A stretch of 64,000 bases of DNA from SCBR16-9 sp964537975 (lineage in GTDB: Bacteria; Hydrogenedentota; Hydrogenedentia; Hydrogenedentales; SCBR16-9). Shown in pieces: positions 45,034 to 53,613 of the stretch. Location: positions 1 through 64,000 of the forward strand of contig CAZIDP010000019.1 of the NCBI GenBank assembly GCA_964537975.1. Direction: 5' to 3'. Made by a program: the position numbers and the translations under genes. The notes beneath the pieces are model-generated. The model was not told where the DNA came from, made no database searches, and was given only the letters and a program-made list of their open reading frames with translations. Numbering within the stretch: position 1 is the stretch's first letter; every line of letters starts with the position of its first letter.

Positions 45034-46374
45034 ATGAAGGTTGCAACACATACACTCAGCAAGGAAACCAAAGAATCAGACTGGTGGGACCCGGCTGAAG
45101 CATTACCGAGGGAGGAGCTTCGCGACTTACAAACCAGGCGCTTGCGTGAAACTGTTTCGCGAACGCTGTCCGTACCATATTATAAAGAGGCACTGGCAAG
45201 AGACAATATCACTCCAGAAAGTATCACCTCGCCGGATGATGTACGACGATTGCCCTTCACCACGAAAGACGACCTGCGCGATCATTACCCACTCGGCTTT
45301 CTGGCGGTACCGCGCTCAGAAGTAGCACGATACCATGGTTCGTCTGGAACAACGGGCAAGCCCACATTTGTAGCCTATACCAAGAAAGATTTAGATACCT
45401 GGGCCAATTTATGTGCACGCTTCTTGTATGCCGGGGGTTTGCGTTCTGAGCACACCGTACATGTCGCATTCGGTTATGGCTTGTTTACCGGTGGTTTTGG
45501 CTTGCATTATGGAATAGAAAAAGTGGGTGCGGCTGTCGTACCGGTTGCTGCAGGCAACACCAAGCGTCAAATTCTGCTGTTGCAGGACCTGGAACCGGAA
45601 GTATTGATATGTACACCAAGTTATGCATTGAATATTGCCGAGGTTTGCCGGGAGGAAGGTGTTGATCCACACACATTGAAATTGCAATACGGTCATTTTG
45701 GCGGGGAACCCTGGACCGAAAAAATGCGCTTTCAAATCGAAGAATCGTTGGGTATAGAAGCCTTTAACAATTATGGTCTCAGTGAAGTGATAGGTCCGGG
45801 AGTAAGCGGCGAGTGCGCGCATCACACCGGAATGCATATTCAAGAAGACCATTTCTTGGTAGAGTGTATAGATCCGGAGACCCTGGAGCCTGTGACCGAT
45901 GGCTCCTACGGTGAACTGGTATTCACGAATCTGACCAAGGAAGCAATGCCTATTCTGCGGTATCGCACCCGGGATATCGCCGCACTGGAAACGTGTCCCT
46001 GCCCATGTGGCCGGACGACAGTACGTATGCACCGGGTCGTTGGTCGCACCGATGACATGCTGATCATCCGGGGAGCCAATGTCTACCCCTCGCAGATTGA
46101 AGAGTCGCTGTTACTTGTAGAAGGTGTAGCGCCACATTATCTCATTGAGGTGCATCGGCCTGGAGCTTTAGACGAGGCCACCGTTAAGGTAGAAATTTTA
46201 CCCGAATTTTTCTCCGATAAAATGCGCAAGATGCAAGCATTGCGGGAAGATATTCAGCGGCGTATCGAGACGACTACAGGGGTGCGCATGCAGGTTGAGC
46301 TGGTACCGCCGCAAACACTGGAACGCAGTATCGGAAAATCCAAACGGGTATTGGATCACCGCAAGATGGATTAA
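45034..46374 (+). CDS. paaK: Phenylacetate-CoA ligase, copy 2
   Basis: A 446-residue paralog of the gene at 43146. Motifs are the same: SSGTTGKP, NYGLSEVIGPGV, RYRTRDIA and GRTDDMLIIRGANVYPSQIEE, so it is intact. The two copies differ enough (for example around the acyl-binding pocket) to be specialised, perhaps for phenylacetate and indoleacetate or hydroxyphenylacetate. Translational spacing of 3 bases from the ACT gene links it to the operon. It is followed by a sodium:solute symporter that may take up or release an aryl acid. Confidence 0.95.
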   Translation: MKVATHTLSKETKESDWWDPAEALPREELRDLQTRRLRETVSRTLSVPYYKEALARDNITPESITSPDDVRRLPFTTKDDLRDHYPLGFLAVPRSEVARYHGSSGTTGKPTFVAYTKKDLDTWANLCARFLYAGGLRSEHTVHVAFGYGLFTGGFGLHYGIEKVGAAVVPVAAGNTKRQILLLQDLEPEVLICTPSYALNIAEVCREEGVDPHTLKLQYGHFGGEPWTEKMRFQIEESLGIEAFNNYGLSEVIGPGVSGECAHHTGMHIQEDHFLVECIDPETLEPVTDGSYGELVFTNLTKEAMPILRYRTRDIAALETCPCPCGRTTVRMHRVVGRTDDMLIIRGANVYPSQIEESLLLVEGVAPHYLIEVHRPGALDEATVKVEILPEFFSDKMRKMQALREDIQRRIETTTGVRMQVELVPPQTLERSIGKSKRVLDHRKMD

Positions 46375-46467
46375 TCCATGCTGATATATAGCAGCAGGTA
46401 GTACAAAATAATCAAGTTATTGAATGTATTGGGGTTGAGGGAATTTTAACCGGCGGCGGAAAATGTC

Positions 46468-48096
46468 ATGCTTTTTTTAACCATTCTGGTCATAATCTAT
46501 TTTTTTGTCATGGGGTATCTCGCTTATCGTGGTTATCAGGGGACCCGAACCGCAACGGACTACCTGATTGCAGGACGTGAAATCCATCCCTTTGTGATGG
46601 CGCTTTCCTATGGTGCGGCATTCATCAGCACTTCAGCAGTTGTAGGTTTCGGAGGTGTCGCAGCCATATATGGACTCGGAATATTGTGGTTGTGTTTTTT
46701 GAATATCTTTGTAGGTATTTTTATAGCCTTTGTCGTTTTGGGAAGCCGCACCCGGTTCATAGGGCACAAATTAAATGCTCATACCTTTCCTGAATTACTC
46801 AGTAAGCGCTATCAGTCCGCTTTTATCCAGGGCCTCGTAGCAATCCTGATTTTGCTCTTCATGCCACTTTATTCCGGTGTGGTGCTCATGGGCGCTTCCA
46901 AGTTTATTGAAGTACGGCTGGGAATCGGGTATGAAACCGCCCTCTTCTTCTTTGCAACCCTGGTTGCTGTATATGTTGCCATTGGTGGCCTCAAAGGAGT
47001 TATGTACGCGGACGCATTACAAGGTGGAATCATGCTCACCGGCATGCTGACCTTGATGATCATGACGTATACTGGCCTGGGCGGTTTCACGGCAGCACAT
47101 CAGCAACTGACCGATCTGTCGCCCAAGATTATTGAGATCATGGGCGAGCGAGGTCATCGGGGCTGGACTACCATGCCGGAATTCGGCAGCCATATCTGGT
47201 GGGTTTTAATCTCCAGCATCATCTTTGGAGTTGGGATCGGCGTACTAGCACAACCACAGCTTGCGGTACGCTACATGACGGTAAAAAGTCGGCGTGAACT
47301 CAACCGGGCTGTACTGGTGGGTGGCGTTTTTATTCTAGTATTGACTGGAGGCGCATTCATGACCGGCGCTCTTTCTAATCTCTATTTTTATAATGACCCG
47401 AATATTGGTGAGATTGCATTAATTGCCGCGGACCGGGATGTCGAGCAGATCATTCCGCGCTTCATCACCAATTATATGCCCGGCTGGCTGGGAGATGTGT
47501 TCTTTGTCACCTTGATGGCTGCTGCCATGTCCACCGTGTGCAGTCAGTTCCATGCGATGGGCGCTGCCGCTGGCCGTGATGTATATGAAGGACTCATTGG
47601 CAGCTCGGGGAAATGGAGCAGCATTGTCATCATGCGTCTGGGTATTTTCATAACGTTTTTGATGAGTGTCGCATTGGCGTATATCTTGCCGGTACACTTG
47701 GCAGGTACCGGGGCAGCCATCGTGGCACGGGGTACGGCGATTTTCTTTGGCCTGTGTGCAGCCACATTCCTGCCCATGTACGTGGGCGGTTTGTATTTTC
47801 GCTTTATCACCCGTAGTGGTGCGATATATGGCGCATTGACTGGTTTTATCCTCAGTGCCTTCTGGCTTATGTTTGTCCACAGGCAGGAATCATCGGTTTT
47901 ATTAATATGCGATTATCTGTTTGGCAAACCGACGATTGTCGGTGATGCGCGCACCGGTTTTATTCTCTGGGCTGAAGTCGATCCTCTCGTAATCGCACTC
48001 CCGGCATCCATCCTGGTAACCATAGTTGTATCATTACTGACAAAGCCATTGCCGACGGAGCATTTGGCGAATTGTTTTGAACAGAAAAGGTCTTAA
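46468..48096 (+). CDS. Sodium:solute symporter (SSS family)
   Basis: A 542-residue membrane protein with about 13 hydrophobic helices. The SSS pattern is clear at FVMALSYGAAFISTSAVVGFGG and at GGLKGVMYADALQGGIML. Members import proline, pantothenate, acetate or organic acids with Na+. Position after the IOR/PaaK genes suggests an aryl carboxylate or amino acid as substrate, but this is inference. A GGAAAATG sequence lies close before the ATG. The following 59-residue gene, 6 bases on, is an accessory protein. Confidence 0.92.
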   Translation: MLFLTILVIIYFFVMGYLAYRGYQGTRTATDYLIAGREIHPFVMALSYGAAFISTSAVVGFGGVAAIYGLGILWLCFLNIFVGIFIAFVVLGSRTRFIGHKLNAHTFPELLSKRYQSAFIQGLVAILILLFMPLYSGVVLMGASKFIEVRLGIGYETALFFFATLVAVYVAIGGLKGVMYADALQGGIMLTGMLTLMIMTYTGLGGFTAAHQQLTDLSPKIIEIMGERGHRGWTTMPEFGSHIWWVLISSIIFGVGIGVLAQPQLAVRYMTVKSRRELNRAVLVGGVFILVLTGGAFMTGALSNLYFYNDPNIGEIALIAADRDVEQIIPRFITNYMPGWLGDVFFVTLMAAAMSTVCSQFHAMGAAAGRDVYEGLIGSSGKWSSIVIMRLGIFITFLMSVALAYILPVHLAGTGAAIVARGTAIFFGLCAATFLPMYVGGLYFRFITRSGAIYGALTGFILSAFWLMFVHRQESSVLLICDYLFGKPTIVGDARTGFILWAEVDPLVIALPASILVTIVVSLLTKPLPTEHLANCFEQKRS

Positions 48097-48102
48097 AAAA
48101 TT

Positions 48103-48282
48103 ATGCTTGGATTTGCAGACCCTTGGATAGCGCTCGCATTCTTGTTATGCTTTGGCAGTGCTTTACTCTGTGTGCTTTATGGTTATTTCAATTGGAACAA
48201 AGGAGATGAACCTCCTGAGGTACCCACCCCTGAAGACCAGGAATGGATTCGAGAAGAGGAAGAACTGGAAGACGAACTGTAA
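48103..48282 (+). CDS. Small symporter accessory protein
   Basis: A 59-residue protein starting at ATG 48103: MLGFADPWIALAFLLC, one hydrophobic helix, then YGYFNWNKGDEPP and an acidic tail ending in EELEDEL. It begins 6 bases after the symporter stop. The pattern (DPW near the N-terminus, one helix, NWNKGD) matches the small symporter accessory proteins found right after SSS transporters in many bacteria. It probably sits in the membrane with the transporter. Confidence 0.82.
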   Translation: MLGFADPWIALAFLLCFGSALLCVLYGYFNWNKGDEPPEVPTPEDQEWIREEEELEDEL

Positions 48283-48369
48283 TTGACAGTACGGATTGAA
48301 AATCATCTCTGGTCACCAATATGTTGTCTCAGTCGTTGAAGTTACGCACCTGGCCAATTGTGGGTACTT

Positions 48370-49263
48370 CTAATATTTTACAACTGGATTTCTCAAAATA
48401 CCGATTTCTGCGCAGAAAACTTCAAGTACGTCACCCGGTTCTATAGGACCGACACCTTGCGGTGTACCGGTAGCAATCAAATCTCCTGGTTCCAATGTAA
48501 TGTGCCTGGTCACATACGCAATCAGCCCAGCGATGCTGAAAATCATGTCGCTGGTATTGCCTTGCTGACGAATTTCTCCATTTACTCGTAACGTCAATGT
48601 TATCTGTGGCGGCCAGGGCAGCGTATCTACCAGTACAACGACTGGCCCGACAGGGCAAAAAGTATCCAGGCTTTTCGCCAAAAACCAGGGCTTCCCTTCC
48701 GAGGCAGCTTTTTTCTGCATGGTACGGGCTGTTATGTCATTCAGAAGCGTATACCCGGCGATGTATTCAAAAGCCTGATCAGCAGAAATGCATTTTGCCC
48801 GTTTACCCATGACGACACCAATTTCCCCTTCATGGTCGACACGCCCATACCTGGGCTGCAATACCACCGGGTCAGAATCGCCAATACAGGATGAACTTGC
48901 CTTACAGAAGACAATCGGTTCATCTGGTACCGGATTGTTCATTTCAGCCGCGTGCTCTTTGTAATTACGCCCGATTCCAATGATTTTTCCCGGTTGCAGA
49001 GGTATAGAAAACCGGGGAATATCCTCCAAGTTATAGCGTGCTGGATTATCACTTTTTTGAATAAAACCAGCTATACGTTCAAAGAAGTCACGGGCGAACA
49101 GCCCCTGATGCATCAAGGTAACGATATCACGTGAGGCATGTGTTGGCTGCTCTCCTCCCTCTTTAAGATACTCTTCATGTGCCAAACTCAGATTTATCCA
49201 ATGTTGCTCCGTTTTCATGACCAGACACTTTTCTTCTGCAATGACTGTACTGCCGATTTTCAT
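48370..49263 (-). CDS. Fumarylacetoacetate-hydrolase-family protein
   Basis: A 297-residue cytoplasmic protein of the FAH superfamily, with an N-terminal extension of about 80 residues before the catalytic domain (IIGIGRNYKEHAAEMN). Metal ligands lie in RVDHEGEIGVVMG (two Glu) and in LLNDITARTMQ (Asp). The C-terminal LEPGDLIATGTPQGVGP is typical. Members hydrolyse or decarboxylate C-C bonds of acylpyruvates and aromatic ring-cleavage products. It is convergent with the symporter operon. A strong AGAAGGAG ribosome binding site confirms the start. Substrate unknown. Confidence 0.92.
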   Translation of the reverse strand: MKIGSTVIAEEKCLVMKTEQHWINLSLAHEEYLKEGGEQPTHASRDIVTLMHQGLFARDFFERIAGFIQKSDNPARYNLEDIPRFSIPLQPGKIIGIGRNYKEHAAEMNNPVPDEPIVFCKASSSCIGDSDPVVLQPRYGRVDHEGEIGVVMGKRAKCISADQAFEYIAGYTLLNDITARTMQKKAASEGKPWFLAKSLDTFCPVGPVVVLVDTLPWPPQITLTLRVNGEIRQQGNTSDMIFSIAGLIAYVTRHITLEPGDLIATGTPQGVGPIEPGDVLEVFCAEIGILRNPVVKY

Positions 49264-49373
49264 GGCAATTCTCCTTCTTTTGTCGTACTATGGAGTGTAT
49301 CGGAGCAGCGTGCGAACATTCCAGTCATTATGGTGTCTAAAGGTGTGTTGTAAGCGTAAATGTAAGCCGGGAA

Positions 49374-49407
49374 ACAGGTTGCTACCTGTATAGATAACCT
49401 GTAATAT
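49374..49407 (+). promoter_or_regulatory. Candidate promoter with inverted repeat before the DUF4139 genes
   Basis: An inverted repeat ACAGGT-TGCT-ACCTGT (49374-49389) overlaps a possible -35 TTGCTA (49379-49384). A -10 TAATAT (49402-49407) follows at 17 bases. A third ACCTGT is at 49397-49402. The arrangement could be a repressor site; no regulator is nearby. Confidence 0.35.
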
Positions 49408-49429
49408 TAATTTGGAAAGGTTAATCGCT

Positions 49430-50839
49430 ATGAACAAGCTTTTTATTGGCTTGATTGGAATTGTTATTGGCTTGACACCCTCGGTGGCAAGTACAGACAA
49501 TGCACAAACAGCAACCAGTTCAGTCACCCAACGCACAGATGTCGGGGTAACTGTATATAACAACGACCTGGCATTGGTGCGAGATGTCCGCCAGATGCAC
49601 TTGCCTACAGGTGAAATCTTGCTGACTTTTGAGGATGTCGCCACAGAGATTCGACCAGAGACGGTCAGCATGCGGGCAATCGGAGCACCAGCATCGCTGG
49701 TTATATATGAGCAAAATTATGAATATGACCTGATCACCCCCCAGAAACTGATGGAAAAATATCTTGGCCGCAATGTGCGGCTGTTGAACCGTGATAACCA
49801 GTACCAATTCCATGAAGTAGATGCCGTGTTGTTGAGTTTGAATGGTGGTCCGGTTTATCAGATCGGAAATGACATCTATCTTGGACACCCGGGCACTGTT
49901 GTATTGCCTGAATTACCGGAAAACCTGGTAGCGCGTCCCTCGCTGGTATGGACGCTGGGCAACTCCCGCTCCGAACAGGATGTCGAAATTACCTATCTTA
50001 CCCGTGGAATCAGTTGGAAGGCAGATTACGTAATCAATATTCCCCGCAGTGACGACGTCATGTCGTTAACGGGCTGGGTTACCCTGAACAACCAATCCGG
50101 TATCGCCTATGATAATGCCGAATTGAAGCTCGTCGCCGGTGACGTCAATATTGTTCAAGATAAAGAAATGACAATGGATGGATTTGGTGGCGGTTTTATG
50201 GCTTATGATGGTGATTTTGATATGCCGGTGCAGGAGGCCTTTGCCGATTACCATCTTTATACGGTTCCACGCCGTACCAGTATCGCACAAAATCAAAGCA
50301 AACAAATCATGTTGTTACACGCCTCAGATATCGCATTTACCAGGCGATACGCGTATCGAAACTACGCGGCACAGCCCCTTCAGCAAACCAGCCCGTTAAA
50401 AGTGGACTCCTTCCTGGAATTTGATAATAAAGACACCAACCAACTGGGAATTCCCCTGCCCGCGGGAACGATGCGTGTCTACCAGGAAGACTCCCAGGCA
50501 ACCTTGCAATTCTCAGGAGAAGACACCATAGAGCACACGCCCCGCAATGAACCTGTTAAGCTGAACACGGGTAAAGCGTTCGATGTTACTCTGGAACTGA
50601 TTTGGACAGATTATGAGGTTATTTCATCAACGGTGCATGAGTATGCCGTCAAGGTAACCGTCCGCAATGAAAAAGACGAAGATGTAACTGTTGATTATTA
50701 CGATACGTTTCACACTCAGTGGAACATACTGGAATCAAGCCAGGAATTTACGCAGGAAGACGCATTTACAGTGCTTTTCCCTGTTGAAGTGTCTGCTGGA
50801 GACAGTGCTACCGTAACATACCGGGTTCGCATTGGATAA
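49430..50839 (+). CDS. DUF4139-family exported protein, copy 1
   Basis: A 469-residue exported protein. I start at ATG 49430 with GGAAAGG 8 bases before; the TTG at 49412 is not used. A signal peptide ends near VAS. The DUF4139 core is recognised by VTVYNNDLALVRDVR, the block ISWKADYVI with LTGWVTLNNQSG and LKLVAGDVN, and the C-terminal VTYRVRIG. Function of the family is unknown (mucoidy-inhibitor-A-like proteins belong to it). Closely followed by a paralog, with 46 bases spacing. Confidence 0.9.
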   Translation: MNKLFIGLIGIVIGLTPSVASTDNAQTATSSVTQRTDVGVTVYNNDLALVRDVRQMHLPTGEILLTFEDVATEIRPETVSMRAIGAPASLVIYEQNYEYDLITPQKLMEKYLGRNVRLLNRDNQYQFHEVDAVLLSLNGGPVYQIGNDIYLGHPGTVVLPELPENLVARPSLVWTLGNSRSEQDVEITYLTRGISWKADYVINIPRSDDVMSLTGWVTLNNQSGIAYDNAELKLVAGDVNIVQDKEMTMDGFGGGFMAYDGDFDMPVQEAFADYHLYTVPRRTSIAQNQSKQIMLLHASDIAFTRRYAYRNYAAQPLQQTSPLKVDSFLEFDNKDTNQLGIPLPAGTMRVYQEDSQATLQFSGEDTIEHTPRNEPVKLNTGKAFDVTLELIWTDYEVISSTVHEYAVKVTVRNEKDEDVTVDYYDTFHTQWNILESSQEFTQEDAFTVLFPVEVSAGDSATVTYRVRIG

Positions 50840-50885
50840 CAGAATAAAACGTGAGTTGCGTTTGATAACTAAGGAGGTTAAGTGG

Positions 50886-52376
50886 ATGAAATTACAATGG
50901 ACAGTATTATTTATGATGATGGTATGCCTGATGATGGCCACACCCATGATATGGGCACAAACCGAAAACACTACAGGTGAATCACCACGCCTGAGGATAA
51001 ACGATCCGCTGTCAGGGTCGATTACCAGCAGAGAAACAACACTTTCCGATCAGAAAGACGTAGCAGTAACGGTTTACAATAATGGCCGTGCGCTGGTGCG
51101 TGATCGCCGTGAAATCCCATTATTGCCCGGTACTGTTGCCTTGCAGTTCTCTGACGTCGCGGAGCAGGTACGCCCGGAAACAGTCAGCCTGCGATCAATG
51201 AATGACCCTGGCAGATTGTTTATTCTGGAACAGAACTATGAATACGACCTGATGAGTCCACAGAAACTCATGGAAAAGTATGTCGGGAAAGAGGTGCGAT
51301 TAATCAACAAGCACGAGGACTACGATTTTTATGAGCAGCCCGCACGACTGTTGAGCATGAACAATGGCCCGGTGTATGAGATCAATGGCGATATCTATCT
51401 CGATCATCCCGGTACCGTAGTGTTGCCGGAAATCCCGGATGACCTGATAGCACGGCCTTCCCTGATCTGGTTGCTTGACAACCAGGGCACGGACCATGAC
51501 GTAGAAGTAACCTATATGACCGGTGGTATGTCCTGGAAAGCGGACTATGTACTGAGCTTGAACCGGGAAGAAACCGCCATGGATGTCACTGGCTGGGTAA
51601 CATTGACAAATCAGTCAGGCGCGACCTATACCAACGCGGAGCTGAAACTGGTCGCTGGCGATGTCAATATCGTCCGGGATCAGCCTGAGCGTATGATGCG
51701 AATGGATAGGGCGGTGATGGCAGAAGCGGCGATGGCGCCTCCTCCCATGCAGCAAGAAGCATTCGCGGAATACCATCTGTACACCTTGCCACGACGCACA
51801 ACCATTCGGCAGAATCAGAACAAGCAGGTAAACTTGCTGAACGCAGCCAATGTTGCTGTGAAAAAGGTGTATGAATACCGGGGCAACACCCAGTTCTTCT
51901 TCCAGCGCATGCCGGATATTCCGTCGGAACGTGCGGCAGTCATGCTGACCTTTGAGAATCGGGAAGTAAACCAACTGGGAATTCCATTACCGGGCGGGAT
52001 CATGCGCGTGTACCAGGAAGACAGCAGTGGTGCGCTGCAATTCTCTGGCGAAGACCGTATTCAGCACACACCACGTAACGAAGAAGTACGATTACGCCTG
52101 GGCAATGCTTTTGATGTGGTCGCGGAACGCAAACAGACCGAGTATGATATCATAGCCTCGAACGTTCATGAATCTTCATTTGAGATCGTTTTGCGAAATC
52201 ACAAAGACAACGACATAGTGGTTGATGTTATCGAAACCCTGACAAGTGACTGGCAAATCCGAAATGCATCCCATGAGCACCAGCAGCGTGATGCCTTTAC
52301 CGTCGTCTTCCCGGTCGATGTACCTGCCAACGGAGAAGCTACCGTGACCTACACCGTGCGCATCAGATATCGCTAA
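50886..52376 (+). CDS. DUF4139-family exported protein, copy 2
   Basis: A 496-residue paralog of the preceding protein, about half identical by eye over its length. Start ATG 50886 has a perfect AAGGAGG 8 bases upstream, so the open frame further upstream is not used. A signal peptide (residues 5-26, ending IWAQ) precedes the same blocks: VTVYNNGRALVRDRR, MSWKADYVL, TGWVTLTNQSG, LKLVAGDVN. It adds a Met-rich insertion (MMRMDRAVMAEAAMAPPPM) before AFAEYHLYTLPRRTT. The pair arose by tandem duplication and may work together in the envelope. Confidence 0.9.
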   Translation: MKLQWTVLFMMMVCLMMATPMIWAQTENTTGESPRLRINDPLSGSITSRETTLSDQKDVAVTVYNNGRALVRDRREIPLLPGTVALQFSDVAEQVRPETVSLRSMNDPGRLFILEQNYEYDLMSPQKLMEKYVGKEVRLINKHEDYDFYEQPARLLSMNNGPVYEINGDIYLDHPGTVVLPEIPDDLIARPSLIWLLDNQGTDHDVEVTYMTGGMSWKADYVLSLNREETAMDVTGWVTLTNQSGATYTNAELKLVAGDVNIVRDQPERMMRMDRAVMAEAAMAPPPMQQEAFAEYHLYTLPRRTTIRQNQNKQVNLLNAANVAVKKVYEYRGNTQFFFQRMPDIPSERAAVMLTFENREVNQLGIPLPGGIMRVYQEDSSGALQFSGEDRIQHTPRNEEVRLRLGNAFDVVAERKQTEYDIIASNVHESSFEIVLRNHKDNDIVVDVIETLTSDWQIRNASHEHQQRDAFTVVFPVDVPANGEATVTYTVRIRYR

Positions 52377-52427
52377 CAAGTAAACGATTCAGCAGAAATT
52401 CGAATTAGATCAATAATTCAGTGACAG

Positions 52428-52462
52428 ATTTGCCCGGAGTGCTTGTGGTACTTCGGGCAAAT
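52428..52462 (+). terminator. Probable terminator after the DUF4139 genes
   Basis: A perfect stem, ATTTGCCCG (52428-52436) with CGGGCAAAT (52454-52462), closes a 17-base loop. The T run after it is short (GTTTC), so strength is uncertain. Confidence 0.6.
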
Positions 52463-52609
52463 GTTTCAGATTCATGTATCAGTGCACCATTTGGTTCTGG
52501 AATGCATACATAGCTCACATTGAGCAAAGACCAACCCTGTCGGAGCCGTCTGGTGTGAAATATACCTTAATGCTCAAAATGCGCAAATCAAAACAATTTG
52601 TGAGAAAAA

Positions 52610-52963
52610 CTAATCTTGTGGTATTTTGATTTCCCACTTAAACACATCAAGCAACTTTAACCTTGTTTCAACATTCACTCCTTTTACGTTGGTATGGGCC
52701 CGGTTACCATAAGTAGGAGCATGAATTACGTTGAAATTTAATATTCTCAATTTTTCGACACTTAAGCTCACAATCCCATTATTTTCTGGTTTTTTTGCGC
52801 GCGCCTTTGATTGCTCAGGAGTAGAATATTTATCCCAATCTGTAGACATTCCATCACCAAGTTCCCGAAAAACACCGGGGATTAACACATTATCTCTAAA
52901 ATATGTTGCATGAACTCTATAATATAAAGAACACTTGTCTGGGATAACTTCTTTAGGGTACAT
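52610..52963 (-). CDS. Hypothetical protein, third gene of the AT-rich cassette
   Basis: A 117-residue protein I do not recognise by name, with patterns that look conserved: LYYRVHATYFRD, GVFRELGDGMSTDWDKYST, ENNGIVSLSV and HAPTYGNRAHTNVKG. The Cys12, Tyr/Arg and HAP..GNRAH blocks could form a small catalytic or nucleic-acid-binding site. No signal peptide. One base separates it from the preceding gene. Codon use and base composition are much more AT-rich than the flanking DUF4139 genes, as for the whole cassette. Confidence 0.6.
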   Translation of the reverse strand: MYPKEVIPDKCSLYYRVHATYFRDNVLIPGVFRELGDGMSTDWDKYSTPEQSKARAKKPENNGIVSLSVEKLRILNFNVIHAPTYGNRAHTNVKGVNVETRLKLLDVFKWEIKIPQD

Positions 52964-52964
52964 A

Positions 52965-53609
52965 TCAAATTGTAATCAACATTAAATGCAACAAACGAAA
53001 GTCTTGCTTTGAAGGATTAAATGTGCCCTCAATCTTATTTGTATTATAATCATCGCCATAAAATGTAGCAGGGGTATCATTGCCTTTTGGAAAATTAATC
53101 AATAATTTGTAGTCAGAATTCTTCCATAGAATATCTATACTCCCATCTGGCCCATGGTATATTTTCGGGCTGTCAATGACGACATTATTTTTGTCTAATG
53201 CCCATTTGGCAGAATTAACTAAAAAGTCAACAGCCCTTTTCCAAGTTTCAAAATCATACCTTGGACTACCTTCATCATCAAAATCATCCTCCAAATCTAA
53301 AATATATTTAGAATTTTGAATAGATTCAGCCAATTTGTATAATTTTGCAGGCAATGTAAGTGTTTTCTCAGGAGAAATCTCAATGGTTATGTTTTTATAA
53401 GTTATAACATTATCTAAATTTAAGTCCGTTCTCCATTCAGAATCAGAAGACTGTTGAGATAAAAAAATGAATTTTTTTGATAGAGATAAAGAACTCTCAG
53501 AACTATGTGATTTAAAAGAATCTTTATATAAATTTTCCACTAGTTTGGTTGAATACAGACTAGATTCTTCATAATATTCTGCTGGTATTTTTGTTGAGTT
53601 AATTGACAT
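52965..53609 (-). CDS. Hypothetical protein, second gene of the AT-rich cassette
   Basis: A 214-residue soluble protein of unknown family. The N-terminal 90 residues are Ser-rich; the rest is mixed alpha/beta with an acidic patch (DLEDDFDDEG), RAVDFLVNSAKWAL and PKIYHGPDGSIDILWKN, then LLINFPKGNDTPATFYGDDY. The DGSIDI and YGDD strings look conserved rather than random. It begins MSINSTKIPAEYY, and the upstream protein begins MTKYRIPERYY, so both carry an IPxxYY start motif. Four bases separate it from that gene. Function unknown. Confidence 0.6.
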   Translation of the reverse strand: MSINSTKIPAEYYEESSLYSTKLVENLYKDSFKSHSSESSLSLSKKFIFLSQQSSDSEWRTDLNLDNVITYKNITIEISPEKTLTLPAKLYKLAESIQNSKYILDLEDDFDDEGSPRYDFETWKRAVDFLVNSAKWALDKNNVVIDSPKIYHGPDGSIDILWKNSDYKLLINFPKGNDTPATFYGDDYNTNKIEGTFNPSKQDFRLLHLMLITI

Positions 53610-53613
53610 ATCA

